Source of the DNA: Roseibium marinum
Lineage (GTDB): Bacteria; Pseudomonadota; Alphaproteobacteria; Rhizobiales; Stappiaceae
NCBI RefSeq assembly: GCF_002906165.1
Contig: NZ_PPCN01000017.1
Location: 27,584-91,583, forward strand
Length of the DNA: 64,000 nt
Direction of reading: 5' to 3'
Shown piece by piece: positions 24,486-33,204 of the stretch. A program made the position numbers and the translations under genes. The notes beneath the pieces were generated by a model that was not told the DNA's origin, did not search any database, and worked only from the letters and a program-made list of their open reading frames with translations. Positions within the stretch are counted from its first letter, which is position 1; each line of letters begins with the position of its first letter.

Positions 24486-25451
24486 CTACGTCACACTTTC
24501 GCTGTTTGGGCGGCAGAAAACGCGGACGAAGGGCTTGAGCAGCATCGGCAGCATGTAGATCGGAAACTGACCGACCGCGAACCACAGCCAGGTGAACTCC
24601 GGCAGCGTGCCGCCGAATGCCGCCACCATCAGGCCCATGTTGCGGGTTCCGCAGGTATGCGCGATCGCATAGGCATCCTCGCGGCTGGCGGGGGCGAAAA
24701 CAAGCAGGGTCAGCCCGATCTGCAGCAGCGCCAATACGAAGGTGAGGGCGGTGAGGCCGAGGGTGAACGCCGGCTTTTGCAGAAAACTCAGCGCGACACC
24801 GTCCATGGCGGCGATGGCGAAGAAGAGAAGCAGGAGCACATTCAACCCGCTGATGTGAAGACTGCTGCGGGAAAGGCGCTCCGCACCGGCCAGTTTGCGG
24901 AATGCCGCGGACAGCAGGAAAGCGCCGGTGAGCAGGAGGGACAGTTGCACGGCCAGTCCGCCAACGCTCAGGGGCAGGGAAGGGCCCAGCATCAACTCGC
25001 CGATGAAGGGCGCGGTGAGCGGGGTCACGATCAGGGCGGCAACGGACAGCGCGAGGCTGAGGGTTGCGTCCAGGCCGAGCAGATAGATGAAGGCGGGGGC
25101 GGCCATGACCGGCGGGGCGGCGGTGGCGATGAACAGCGCCAGGACGACGTCCGGACCGAGGACCGCGAGACCGGAGGCTTCGATCGCCAGCCAGGTCAGA
25201 AGAGGCGCGCCGAGCATCATCCAGACGAGTGCGGCAACCAGAAGCGCGGGGCGGCGCAGACGCAGCCTGATCGCGTTTTTGTCGACCCGCAGGAAGGCCA
25301 GGGTCAGGAGGCAGAAAACGGCCAGGGTCAGATAGGGCCGCAAAAAGGTGGATAATGCCGGTAGTGCAAGGCCGATGAATATGCTCACGGCCAGCGCGGC
25401 GGTTCCGTGGAGGCCTATCCATGCAAGACCTGCCCCAAACACTCGAATCAT
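24486..25451 (-). CDS. BASS-type (bile acid:sodium symporter superfamily) transporter
   Basis: The 321-residue protein has about ten membrane spans and resembles the SBF fold, including an APPVMAAPAFIYLLGLDATL segment near the first crossover and AYAIAHTCGTRNMGLMVAAF near the second. BASS proteins use the sodium gradient to import organic anions. The substrate is unknown. The ATG at 25451 follows GGAG. It is divergent from the DadA-like oxidoreductase. Confidence 0.75.
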   Translation of the reverse strand: MIRVFGAGLAWIGLHGTAALAVSIFIGLALPALSTFLRPYLTLAVFCLLTLAFLRVDKNAIRLRLRRPALLVAALVWMMLGAPLLTWLAIEASGLAVLGPDVVLALFIATAAPPVMAAPAFIYLLGLDATLSLALSVAALIVTPLTAPFIGELMLGPSLPLSVGGLAVQLSLLLTGAFLLSAAFRKLAGAERLSRSSLHISGLNVLLLLFFAIAAMDGVALSFLQKPAFTLGLTALTFVLALLQIGLTLLVFAPASREDAYAIAHTCGTRNMGLMVAAFGGTLPEFTWLWFAVGQFPIYMLPMLLKPFVRVFCRPNSESVT

Positions 25452-25514
25452 CTAAACTTGTCTCCGGAAAAAACGTAGGGCGGCAGGTTACGCCCCAGTC
25501 TTTTAGATCAGCCA

Positions 25515-25540
25515 GCATTCATATGGGAATATTTGAATGC
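25515..25540. promoter_or_regulatory. 26-bp imperfect palindrome, candidate operator
   Basis: GCATTCA at 25515-25521 and TGAATGC at 25534-25540 form a perfect 7-bp inverted repeat with a 12-bp AT-rich centre that itself contains ATAT twice. It lies in the 215-bp divergent region between the transporter and the oxidoreductase. The Lrp/AsnC gene downstream encodes a possible binder, but this is not demonstrated. Confidence 0.4.
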
Positions 25541-25666
25541 GGAAAGTCTATCGATTTTAGAGCGTACCGCGCCTGCATTCGTCCGGATGCGGGACGCGCG
25601 AGGGGAGACGGGCCGCAATTCTCCATCCGTTTGACGACACGGGACGGGAGTGCGTGGCTTAAGGAA

Positions 25667-26950
25667 ATGGCGAAGCAGGCAAAGCAAAACCAGTCTTTCG
25701 AGGTGATGGTTCTCGGTGCCGGCATCGTCGGGGTTTCGACAGCGCTTCACCTGCGCCGTCTGGGTCTGGACGTTGCCCTGATCGACCGGACACATCCGGG
25801 CCTGGAAGCATCCTTCGGCAATGCAGGCATCGTTCAGCGCAACGGCTTCGTGCCGCACGCGGTGCCATTGCGTGCGCGGGAGCTGATGGGGATACTGTTC
25901 AGGCAATCGAGCGCCGTTTCCTATGACTTTGGGACGCTGGTGCGCCTGCTTCCCTGGTTGCGGCGCTATCACGCGGCCAGCGGCGACAGGGCCGCGGAAC
26001 TTTATTCGCGTGTCGTCGCTCCCTTGCGGGCACTGGCGGTTCAGGAGCATCTTGAGCTTGCGCGCTCCGCGAATGCGGACAGGTTCTACCGGCAGGGCGG
26101 CTGGATACATCTTTACAGGTCCGGGTCCTCCTACAGCCTGGGCGAGACAGAGCGCTATTACGCGAGGGTTTTCGGGGTCGCTTACGATGAGTTGACGGCC
26201 GGCGAGATCGGCACCCTTGAACCTGGCCTGAAAATCGCCAGTCACAGGGCGGCAAGCCTGAAAGCGGTCCACTGGACCGAGAGCTGTTCCGTCTCCAATC
26301 CGGGCGCGGTCGTTGACGCCTTCTGGCGGAGCTTTGTCCGGGAAGGTGGAAAATATTTCCGCGCCGATGCCGCAAAGCTGCAACGCAAGCGCGGCGGATG
26401 GCGTCTTGAGGGTGAACGCGGCACTGTCTTTGCCGGGAACGCGGTCATCGCGCTGGGGGCATGGTCGCAGGATATCATGAAGGCGCTGGGCGAAAACTAT
26501 CCGCTTGCGGTCAAGCGGGGCTATCACATGCATTACCGGCCGTTGTCGGGAGCTTCCCTGTCACGTCCGCTCGTCGACGTGGAAAACGGGTTGGTGCTGA
26601 CCCCGACCGACAATGGCATTCGTCTGACGACCGGTGTCGAACTGGCCGAGCGCGACGCTCCGCAAAATCCGAATATCATCGCAATGGCCAGAAGACGGGC
26701 GGAGGATCTCATTCCCCTCGGGCGGCCGCTGCAGGATACCCCCTGGATGGGGTCGCGGCCGTGCCTGCCCGATTCCCTTCCCGTGGTCGGGGCCTCGCCG
26801 ACGATCCCGGGATTGTGGGTGAATTTCGGCCATGCGCATGACGGGTTCACGCTCGGGCCGATTACCGGCCGGCTGCTCGCCGAAATGATTGCCGGCAAGA
26901 CGCCCATACTGGACCCGACAGGCCTGTCGCCGCTCCGGTTCATGGCGTGA
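25667..26950 (+). CDS. FAD-dependent amino acid dehydrogenase/oxidase (DadA/DAO family)
   Basis: The N terminus has the dinucleotide-binding GAGIVGVSTALHLRRLG (residues ~15-31) followed by DRTHPGLEASFGNAGIV. The C terminus has the family ending GSRPCLPDSLPVVGASPTIP and NFGHAHDGFTLGPITGRLLA, all typical of D-amino acid dehydrogenase-like flavoproteins. At 427 residues the length fits. The ATG at 25667 has AAGGA just upstream. It converges with an Lrp/AsnC regulator, a common pairing for amino acid catabolism. The exact substrate is unknown. Confidence 0.87.
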   Translation: MAKQAKQNQSFEVMVLGAGIVGVSTALHLRRLGLDVALIDRTHPGLEASFGNAGIVQRNGFVPHAVPLRARELMGILFRQSSAVSYDFGTLVRLLPWLRRYHAASGDRAAELYSRVVAPLRALAVQEHLELARSANADRFYRQGGWIHLYRSGSSYSLGETERYYARVFGVAYDELTAGEIGTLEPGLKIASHRAASLKAVHWTESCSVSNPGAVVDAFWRSFVREGGKYFRADAAKLQRKRGGWRLEGERGTVFAGNAVIALGAWSQDIMKALGENYPLAVKRGYHMHYRPLSGASLSRPLVDVENGLVLTPTDNGIRLTTGVELAERDAPQNPNIIAMARRRAEDLIPLGRPLQDTPWMGSRPCLPDSLPVVGASPTIPGLWVNFGHAHDGFTLGPITGRLLAEMIAGKTPILDPTGLSPLRFMA

Positions 26951-26963
26951 AGCGCCTTGCGGT

Positions 26964-27443
26964 TCAGCTCTCGCGCAGAGGCAGGGCCACCGTGTCCTTG
27001 ACCGTATTGACCACGATACGGGACTGGACGTCCGAAACCAAGGTGTTGTCGAGCAGCTTCAGCCTGAGGAAATTGTCGTAGGTTTTGATGTCGTCTGTAA
27101 CTACCTTTATAAGATAGTCCACCGCCCCGGTGATGCGTTCGCATGTGACGACTTCCGGCCAGTGATGCACCAGCTTGTCGAACGTCTCCATGTTGTCCCG
27201 GCTGGGAACCGCGAGTTTGACGAAGGAATAGGCGACGAAACCGAGGCCGACGGATTCCCTGTCCACGATGGCGGTTATCTGGCGGATAATGCCCTGTTCC
27301 TTCAACCGCTTGATCCTGCGCCAGCAGGGGGTCTGGCTCATGCCGGCCTCCTTGGCGACCTCGGCTATGGACAGCGAGGCATCGCGCTGCAGGACACGAA
27401 GAACGCGAACGTCGGAGGGGTCGAGAAGATATTTGTCTGTCAT
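26964..27443 (-). CDS. Lrp/AsnC-family transcriptional regulator
   Basis: The 159-residue protein has an N-terminal helix-turn-helix (LSIAEVAKEAGMSQTPCWRR) and a C-terminal RAM ligand-binding domain (CERITGAVDYLIKVVTDDIK). It is divergent from the indolepyruvate oxidoreductase gene and convergent with the DadA-like gene, so aromatic or other amino acid catabolism is the likely regulon. The intergenic region has the similar half-sites AATTTTTATGCTGTG and CACAGAAATT in opposite orientations, which may be its target. Confidence 0.9.
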   Translation of the reverse strand: MTDKYLLDPSDVRVLRVLQRDASLSIAEVAKEAGMSQTPCWRRIKRLKEQGIIRQITAIVDRESVGLGFVAYSFVKLAVPSRDNMETFDKLVHHWPEVVTCERITGAVDYLIKVVTDDIKTYDNFLRLKLLDNTLVSDVQSRIVVNTVKDTVALPLRES

Positions 27444-27589
27444 GGAAGGATTCAGGAATTTTTATGCTGTGTTGGGGCGAATTGCCGTGACGATAGCACA
27501 GAAATTACCGGAGAAAAGGATGATATTTATCTGAGAAGAGGTTGACCGGACGCGCTGCCGCCCGAATTGCCGGTCTAGGAGGATGTCGG

Positions 27590-30500
27590 ATGAATGTGCA
27601 TATGCCAGCGGTGACCCTTGAAGACAAATATGTCGCCACTCAGGGGCGGGTCTACCTGACCGGGATCCAGGCGCTGGTCCGTCTGGCTCTGGACCGGGCA
27701 AGGCTCGACCGGCAGGCGGGGCTGAAAACCGGCGGGTTCATCTCCGGCTATCGCGGCTCGCCGCTCGCGGGCTATGACACCGAACTGATGCGGGCGCAGC
27801 GCCATCTCAAGCACCATGATGTCGTCTTCAAACCGGGCGTGAACGAGGAACTGGGCGCGACCGCCGTGTGGGGCAGTCAGAAACTGCGCGGCGAGGGCGG
27901 CATCGGCCGCGCGACCGATTACGACGGTGTCTTCGGGATCTGGTACGGCAAGTCGCCGGGCGTCGACCGGGCGGGGGACGTCTTGCGACAGGCGAATGCC
28001 TCCGGCACCGACCGTAATGGCGGCGTTCTTGCCCTTGCCGGTGACGATCACCTGGCAAAGTCCTCCATTTTGCCGGCGCAAAGCGAATTCTATTTCGAGC
28101 ATGCGGAAATTCCGGTGCTCAATCCCTCCGATATCCAGGACGTGCTCGACTACGGCCTGCACGGACTTGAGATGTCCCGGTTCACCGGCCTTTGGACCGC
28201 GCTCATCTGTGTCGCCGACACCATGGATGCCTCGGCGACGATTGATATCTCCCCGAAGCGGTTGCAGCTCGTTCGCCCGCTCGAGGGCGACCCGCGCAAG
28301 GACTACCGCCAGAACCGCGATCTGCTTCTCGCCAACCGGCTGGAGACCGAACGCCTGCTGCGCGACATTCGCATTCCGGCGACGCATATCTACGCACGCG
28401 CCAACGGCCTCGACCGGGTGAGCTTCGGCACGCGCGGCCAGGTCAAGCTCGGCATCGTGACATCGGGCAAGGCGTATCGCGATCTGCTGCAGGCGCTGGA
28501 CCTGATGGGCATTTCGGAAGATTTCGCCAAGGCGCTGGGCCTTGCCGTCTACAAGGTCGCCATGACCTGGCCGCTGGAACCGCATGGCCTGCGCGAGTTT
28601 GCCCGCGGCGCCGAACGCCTGCTCGTCGTCGAGCACAAGCGCGGCTTCATGGAACCGCAGATCAAGGAAATCTCCTATCACTGGCCGCATATGAGCCGAC
28701 CGGAAATCTGGGGCAAACGGCAACCGGACGGAATGCCGTTCCTGTCCGACGTGCTTGAACTGTCGGTGGCCGAAATTATCGAAGGCCTGATGACCTGGCT
28801 GCCGGATGACGCGGTTTCCGATGACATGCGCGCCCTTGCGAGCCGCATGACGCATCAGGTCATGTGGGCTCAGGGCCATGCGGAGCGGGCCGCCCGCATA
28901 CCCTATTTCTGTTCCGGATGCCCGCATTCGACGTCCACGCTGACGCCCGAAGGGTCCCGCTCCCTGCCGGGGATCGGCTGTCACGCCATGACGGAAATGG
29001 CCGGGCGCACCACGGATGGCCAGATCGCCATGGGCGGCGAGGGTATTCTGTGGGTCGGCCAGCAGCCGTTTTCCGGCGACAGCCACGTGTTCGCCAATGT
29101 CGGCGACGGCACCTATTTCCATTCCGGCATTCTGGCGATCCGCCAGGCGCTGGCGTCGAATGTGCCGATCACCTACAAGATCCTCTACAATGACGCGGTC
29201 GCCATGACCGGCGGCCAGAAAGTCGACGGCCAGCTTTCCGTTCCGCAGATCACCCGCCAGCTCGAGGCGGAAGGGGTGGAACGGATTGCCATCGTTTCGG
29301 AGACCCCGGAAAACTACGGCTCCTGGTCACCGATTGCTCCAGGCACCAAGGTGTATCACCGTGACGAACTGATGGATGTCCAGAAGGAGCTGCAATCCTT
29401 CAAGGGCGTCTCCGTCATCGTCTACGACCAGACCTGCGCGGCGGAAAAACGCCGCCGGCGCAAGCGCGGCCTGTTCCCGGATCCGGACAAGCGGCTGTTC
29501 ATCAACGACCGCGTCTGCGAGGGCTGCGGCGACTGCTCGGTTCAGTCCAACTGCCTGTCGGTCGAGCCGCTGGCGACGCCGTTCGGCGAAAAGCGGGTGA
29601 TCAACCAGTCGAGCTGCAACAAGGACTTCTCCTGCATCAAGGGGTTCTGTCCGTCCTTTGTGGAGATCGAAGGCGCGGAGCTGAAAAAGCCGAAGAAGGC
29701 CGATGTCGATATCGATGCGCTGGTGGGTGACCTGCCGCAGCCGGTTCTGGCTTCGCTCGAACGCACCCGCAATGCCCTCGTGGCCGGTATCGGCGGCATG
29801 GGCGTGACAACGATCAGCGCCGTCCTTGCCATGGCCGCCCATGTGGACGGCAAACAGGCGTCCACGCTGGACATGACCGGCCTTGCCCAGAAAGGCGGCC
29901 CGGTCACATCTCATATCCGCTTCGCGGCGAGCGACAGATCCATCGAGGGGCCGCGTGTTCCGGCGGCCAGTCTCGATCTGCTGATTGCCAGCGACATGGT
30001 CGTTGCAACCAATGCGGACCAGCTCGCGCTGGCGCACCGCGGCCATACCCTGACCGTGGCGAATACCAAGGTCGCGCCGACGGCGGAGTTCGTCCTGAAG
30101 CAGACCCTTTCCTTCGATGAAAAGCGCATGGATACCGCCCTGAACGCAGCATCGGGCACCTATCTCGCCGTGAATGCGGCGGATATCGCCGAAAAGCTTT
30201 TGGGCGATGCCATCTATGCCAACATGCTGCTTGTCGGCATGGCCTATCAGAGCGGCGGCCTGCCGGTCACCGACTATGCCATCGAGACGGCTCTGGAACT
30301 CAACGGCGCTTCGGTTGCAAGCAATATCAAGGCGTTCCGTGCCGGACGTATCCTGGCCGCGGATGCTCAAAAACTGCTGAACGCGCTTCCGGGCGAGACA
30401 AAACCGCGTGAATTCAGCCTGGACGAGAAGATCGCCTTCAATGCGCTGGAACTGACCGGCTACCAGGATGCCGCTTACGCAGCCCGCTACCAGGGCCTTG

Positions 30501-31111
30501 TGGCGAAAGTCAAGGCGGCGGACGAGGCTCACGGGCCGGGAACCCTGCGTCTGACGCGGACTGTTGCCGACTTCCTCTTCAAGGTGATGGCCTACAAGGA
30601 CGAATATGAAGTCGCCCGGCTTTATTCCGATCCCGCCTTCCGGCAGAAAATCGCGCAACGGTTCGAAAACCCGCGCAAGCTCAAGGTGCACCTGGCGCCG
30701 CCGATCCTCGCCCATCGCAAGGATCCCAAGACCGGTAGGCCGGAAAAGATGGCTTTCGGCCCCTGGGTGTTCGGCGTCTTCAAGGTGCTGGCGAAGTTCA
30801 GGGGAATTCGCGGCAAGTGGTTCGATCCCTTTGCCCGCAACGCCGAGCGCCGGGCCGAACGGGCCCTGATCGCCCGGTATGAGGCGGATATCGCGGAAAT
30901 CCTGAACCGGCTGCCGGACGGCAATTACGGACTGCTGGTCGAGTTGGCCCGCGTGCCCGACCTTGTCCGCGGCTTCGGTCCGGTAAAGGAAGAGAGCATG
31001 CACAAAGCCGCCGAAAAGCGCCTGATCCTGCTTGAACAGCTGCACACGAGCAATGATGGTGGCAACGATGAAGCCGAGACCTCAAGGCTCATGCTCACCG
31101 CCGCGGAATAG
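27590..31111 (+). CDS. Indolepyruvate:ferredoxin oxidoreductase, fused alpha-beta form
   Basis: The 1173-residue protein oxidatively decarboxylates aryl pyruvates to aryl-acetyl-CoA. The N-terminal part has the GGFISGYRGSPLAGYD start and the TPP-binding GIGCHAMTEMAG region. The central cysteines (VCEGCGDCSVQSNC and CNKDFSCIKGFCPSF) bind Fe-S clusters. The C-terminal gamma-type part has GIGGMGVTTISAVLAMAAHV and GLAQKGGPVTSHIR. ATG 27590 follows AGGAGG. Fused enzymes of this type occur in Alphaproteobacteria in phenylalanine and tyrosine breakdown. The divergent AsnC regulator supports an amino acid-responsive role. Confidence 0.93.
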   Translation: MNVHMPAVTLEDKYVATQGRVYLTGIQALVRLALDRARLDRQAGLKTGGFISGYRGSPLAGYDTELMRAQRHLKHHDVVFKPGVNEELGATAVWGSQKLRGEGGIGRATDYDGVFGIWYGKSPGVDRAGDVLRQANASGTDRNGGVLALAGDDHLAKSSILPAQSEFYFEHAEIPVLNPSDIQDVLDYGLHGLEMSRFTGLWTALICVADTMDASATIDISPKRLQLVRPLEGDPRKDYRQNRDLLLANRLETERLLRDIRIPATHIYARANGLDRVSFGTRGQVKLGIVTSGKAYRDLLQALDLMGISEDFAKALGLAVYKVAMTWPLEPHGLREFARGAERLLVVEHKRGFMEPQIKEISYHWPHMSRPEIWGKRQPDGMPFLSDVLELSVAEIIEGLMTWLPDDAVSDDMRALASRMTHQVMWAQGHAERAARIPYFCSGCPHSTSTLTPEGSRSLPGIGCHAMTEMAGRTTDGQIAMGGEGILWVGQQPFSGDSHVFANVGDGTYFHSGILAIRQALASNVPITYKILYNDAVAMTGGQKVDGQLSVPQITRQLEAEGVERIAIVSETPENYGSWSPIAPGTKVYHRDELMDVQKELQSFKGVSVIVYDQTCAAEKRRRRKRGLFPDPDKRLFINDRVCEGCGDCSVQSNCLSVEPLATPFGEKRVINQSSCNKDFSCIKGFCPSFVEIEGAELKKPKKADVDIDALVGDLPQPVLASLERTRNALVAGIGGMGVTTISAVLAMAAHVDGKQASTLDMTGLAQKGGPVTSHIRFAASDRSIEGPRVPAASLDLLIASDMVVATNADQLALAHRGHTLTVANTKVAPTAEFVLKQTLSFDEKRMDTALNAASGTYLAVNAADIAEKLLGDAIYANMLLVGMAYQSGGLPVTDYAIETALELNGASVASNIKAFRAGRILAADAQKLLNALPGETKPREFSLDEKIAFNALELTGYQDAAYAARYQGLVAKVKAADEAHGPGTLRLTRTVADFLFKVMAYKDEYEVARLYSDPAFRQKIAQRFENPRKLKVHLAPPILAHRKDPKTGRPEKMAFGPWVFGVFKVLAKFRGIRGKWFDPFARNAERRAERALIARYEADIAEILNRLPDGNYGLLVELARVPDLVRGFGPVKEESMHKAAEKRLILLEQLHTSNDGGNDEAETSRLMLTAAE

Positions 31112-31114
31112 ACT

Positions 31115-31339
31115 TCAGTCGATCCCCAAGAGAGAGCGGCGGATTTCCTCCCGCGCTCTTTCCGCGTCTTCGTCGGCCAGAATGTCCCTGAGGATGTCAT
31201 CGGGGAGGGAACTCAGGGTTCTGCGCCGTCCGCGGCAAGTCGACCAACTTGTCCATGCACGGAGAATTTTCCTCAAAAAACCATCCCGCCTTGAGGAGCC
31301 GCAGAGGGGAGAATAAATCCGACGAATTTCAGGGGGCAT
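31115..31339 (-). CDS. Small DUF1127-like protein
   Basis: The 74-residue basic protein has an aromatic/Arg segment and LSSLPDDILRDILADED, resembling the DUF1127 core. GGAGG stands 5 bases before ATG 31339, a strong site. It converges with the oxidoreductase gene, 3 bases apart. The family match is weaker than for the gene at 2457-2699, and the function is unknown. Confidence 0.6.
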   Translation of the reverse strand: MPPEIRRIYSPLCGSSRRDGFLRKILRAWTSWSTCRGRRRTLSSLPDDILRDILADEDAERAREEIRRSLLGID

Positions 31340-31908
31340 GTCCACCTCCAATAAAAAAATATATATCTTTCTTTATTACGTCTCGATCCAAGTCTGGGCA
31401 ATAAAAAAAGATAAATATTTTTAAATTAGGCGAACTGGCCACTGCCAAGCGTGCCAGACCTGAGGGACCGTACCTGGTGGGGTCTGCTTTTTCGTTGGCA
31501 CAGTGCAAAAAACCGGTTTGCAGAAACCTGCCCAGAGATCCAGATACAGCGCCAGGCAAGTTGGCCAGGCTATCGTCTTGCACTCGAATATCGGTGCGAC
31601 GCGCGTTAACAAATGGATGGGTTTCGGTCGCCCGGACGCCTGAAAAACCTCGATCCGGAAACAATTTCAGGAAAGATGAGCGATTTCTCAGGCTGCTTAT
31701 TCAAGCGGTTAACTGGAAATGAATTCCCAGAAAAATGTTCATTTTCAATAACTTATTTCTATATGACGCAACGATATTACAATTGTCCTCAAGTTTGAGA
31801 AAAAAATAATTACATTCTCGGAACGGGTCTTTTGTTCTTTTTTAAAACTCCGCTTCATCCTCGGTATCACCGCCGCATAGGCAAAAATTTGAGAACTGGT
31901 ATCGAAGC
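31340..31908. other. 569-bp intergenic region before DUF2336
   Basis: No supported gene is seen. The outer ends are AT-rich and presumably hold divergent promoters (an A/T run at 31351-31430, another at 31730-31850), while the middle (31430-31680) has normal GC without a plausible coding frame. Short dyads such as CTCAAGTTTGAG near 31787 are present but unremarkable. Confidence 0.5.
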
Positions 31909-32994
31909 ATGACCGAAGCGTTGAAAACAGAACTGGTAAACTTTTCGGAGCTGACCGGGGAAGCTGGCAGCGCCAGACGGGCGGAACTCGCCCGGCATGT
32001 CGCAACGTTGTTCGCATTGACCTCCGACCGGTGTTCGGACGAGCAGGTCGATATTTACGACTCCGTTCTTTTGCGTCTGGTCGATATGGTGGAGGCGGAA
32101 GTCCGGCGCTATGTGGCGGACCAGATGTCCAGTCTTCGCCGCGGACCGGAGGAAACGATCCGCCGGCTCGCCGATGACGACATCGAGGTGGCCGAACCCA
32201 TTCTTCTCAGATCGACCGTCCTGCGCGACGCGGACCTGATCAAGATCGCGGAAAAACGCAGCAACGCTCACCGCTTCGCGATTGCCCAGCGTGAAGTTCT
32301 GTCCGAGGAACTGACGGATATCCTGGTGCGGACGGGCGATCTCAAGGTCAAACGGAAGGTTGCCGGCAATGACGGCGCCTGTCTGTCCGATGCGTCGGTC
32401 ATGGCGCTGATCAGCGACGCGGCGTCGGACGCAACCTTGCAACTCTCGTTGAGCGAACGCGCGGATCTCGCCGAGGCGCATATTGCCAGCCTGGTTTCGG
32501 TCGCCAGCGAGGAAGTCCGCAAGAAACTCCACGCGGCAGGGCGCGGCGACGAAGCCGAACGTGTTGAGGAAGCGGCGCAAGTCGCGGCCCAGCGCATGTC
32601 GAACCAATACTGGCTGGGCCGTTACGATTTCGAAACCGCGCGCAGCCGGATCATCCTGCTTGCCAAGCGCGGCATGGTCAACGAAGCCGCCCTGCGCCGT
32701 TTCGCTTCCGAGGACCGCTTTGCCGAAGTCGTCGCAACCTTCGCCTGGCTGGTCCGTTGCGGCGTGGAGGAAGTGAGCCACTGGATGGTGCGTCCGGATC
32801 CGGAACCTTTCGTGATCCTGGCCAAGGCCTCCGGCTTTTCCTCGATCACCGTCGGGTCATTGCTTTCCATCGGTCCCTGGCGTCACCGTCTGACGCCGGA
32901 AGCGCGTAGCGATGCGATGAAACTGTTCGAGCGCATGAGCGTTGCAGAAGCCAAGCGCAAGATGTCGCATTGGCAGAACATCGTCCTCCATTGA
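31909..32994 (+). CDS. DUF2336 domain protein
   Basis: The 361-residue, largely helical protein matches the alphaproteobacterial DUF2336 family: an N-terminal repeat-like region (AVLR-type helices with EETIRRLADDDIEVAEPILL) and a C-terminal domain with FVILAKASGFSSITVGSLLS and MKLFERMSVAEAKRKMSHWQ. The family is nearly restricted to Alphaproteobacteria and has no firm function. It is transcribed alone and followed by two hairpins. Confidence 0.85.
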   Translation: MTEALKTELVNFSELTGEAGSARRAELARHVATLFALTSDRCSDEQVDIYDSVLLRLVDMVEAEVRRYVADQMSSLRRGPEETIRRLADDDIEVAEPILLRSTVLRDADLIKIAEKRSNAHRFAIAQREVLSEELTDILVRTGDLKVKRKVAGNDGACLSDASVMALISDAASDATLQLSLSERADLAEAHIASLVSVASEEVRKKLHAAGRGDEAERVEEAAQVAAQRMSNQYWLGRYDFETARSRIILLAKRGMVNEAALRRFASEDRFAEVVATFAWLVRCGVEEVSHWMVRPDPEPFVILAKASGFSSITVGSLLSIGPWRHRLTPEARSDAMKLFERMSVAEAKRKMSHWQNIVLH

Positions 32995-33013
32995 GGCATG
33001 CAACTCTAAAGCC

Positions 33014-33061
33014 GATCAACTTTCAGACCTCCAATCGAATGCGATTGGAGGTCTGTTGATC
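33014..33061 (+). other. Strong extended hairpin after DUF2336
   Basis: CAGACCTCCAATCG (33024-33037) and CGATTGGAGGTCTG (33042-33055) form a perfect 14-bp stem with an AATG loop, and flanking GATCAA/TTGATC pairs extend it. There is no T run, so this is not a standard terminator; it could protect the mRNA 3' end or belong to a small RNA. Confidence 0.7.
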
Positions 33062-33078
33062 TGAATTACATTTTGTAA

Positions 33079-33109
33079 GGTCCGGTCCGCAGTCCGGGCC
33101 TTTTTCTTT
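33079..33109 (+). terminator. Intrinsic terminator after DUF2336
   Basis: GGTCCGG (33079-33085) pairs with CCGGGCC (33094-33100) through one wobble pair and is followed by TTTTTCTTT. It lies 85 bases after the DUF2336 stop. Confidence 0.7.
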
Positions 33110-33204
33110 GGGTGGTGCAGCTACAAGCCGGTTAACTTCCAAAATATTGCGAACCGTGCTTAACAAAGGCAAGGACCGTCAACGCGACTTGCCGTGGGGC
33201 CCAT

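Noticed and set aside
31340..31908. Small frames in the region before DUF2336
   Set aside because: They lack ribosome sites and recognisable composition, and overlap each other on both strands.
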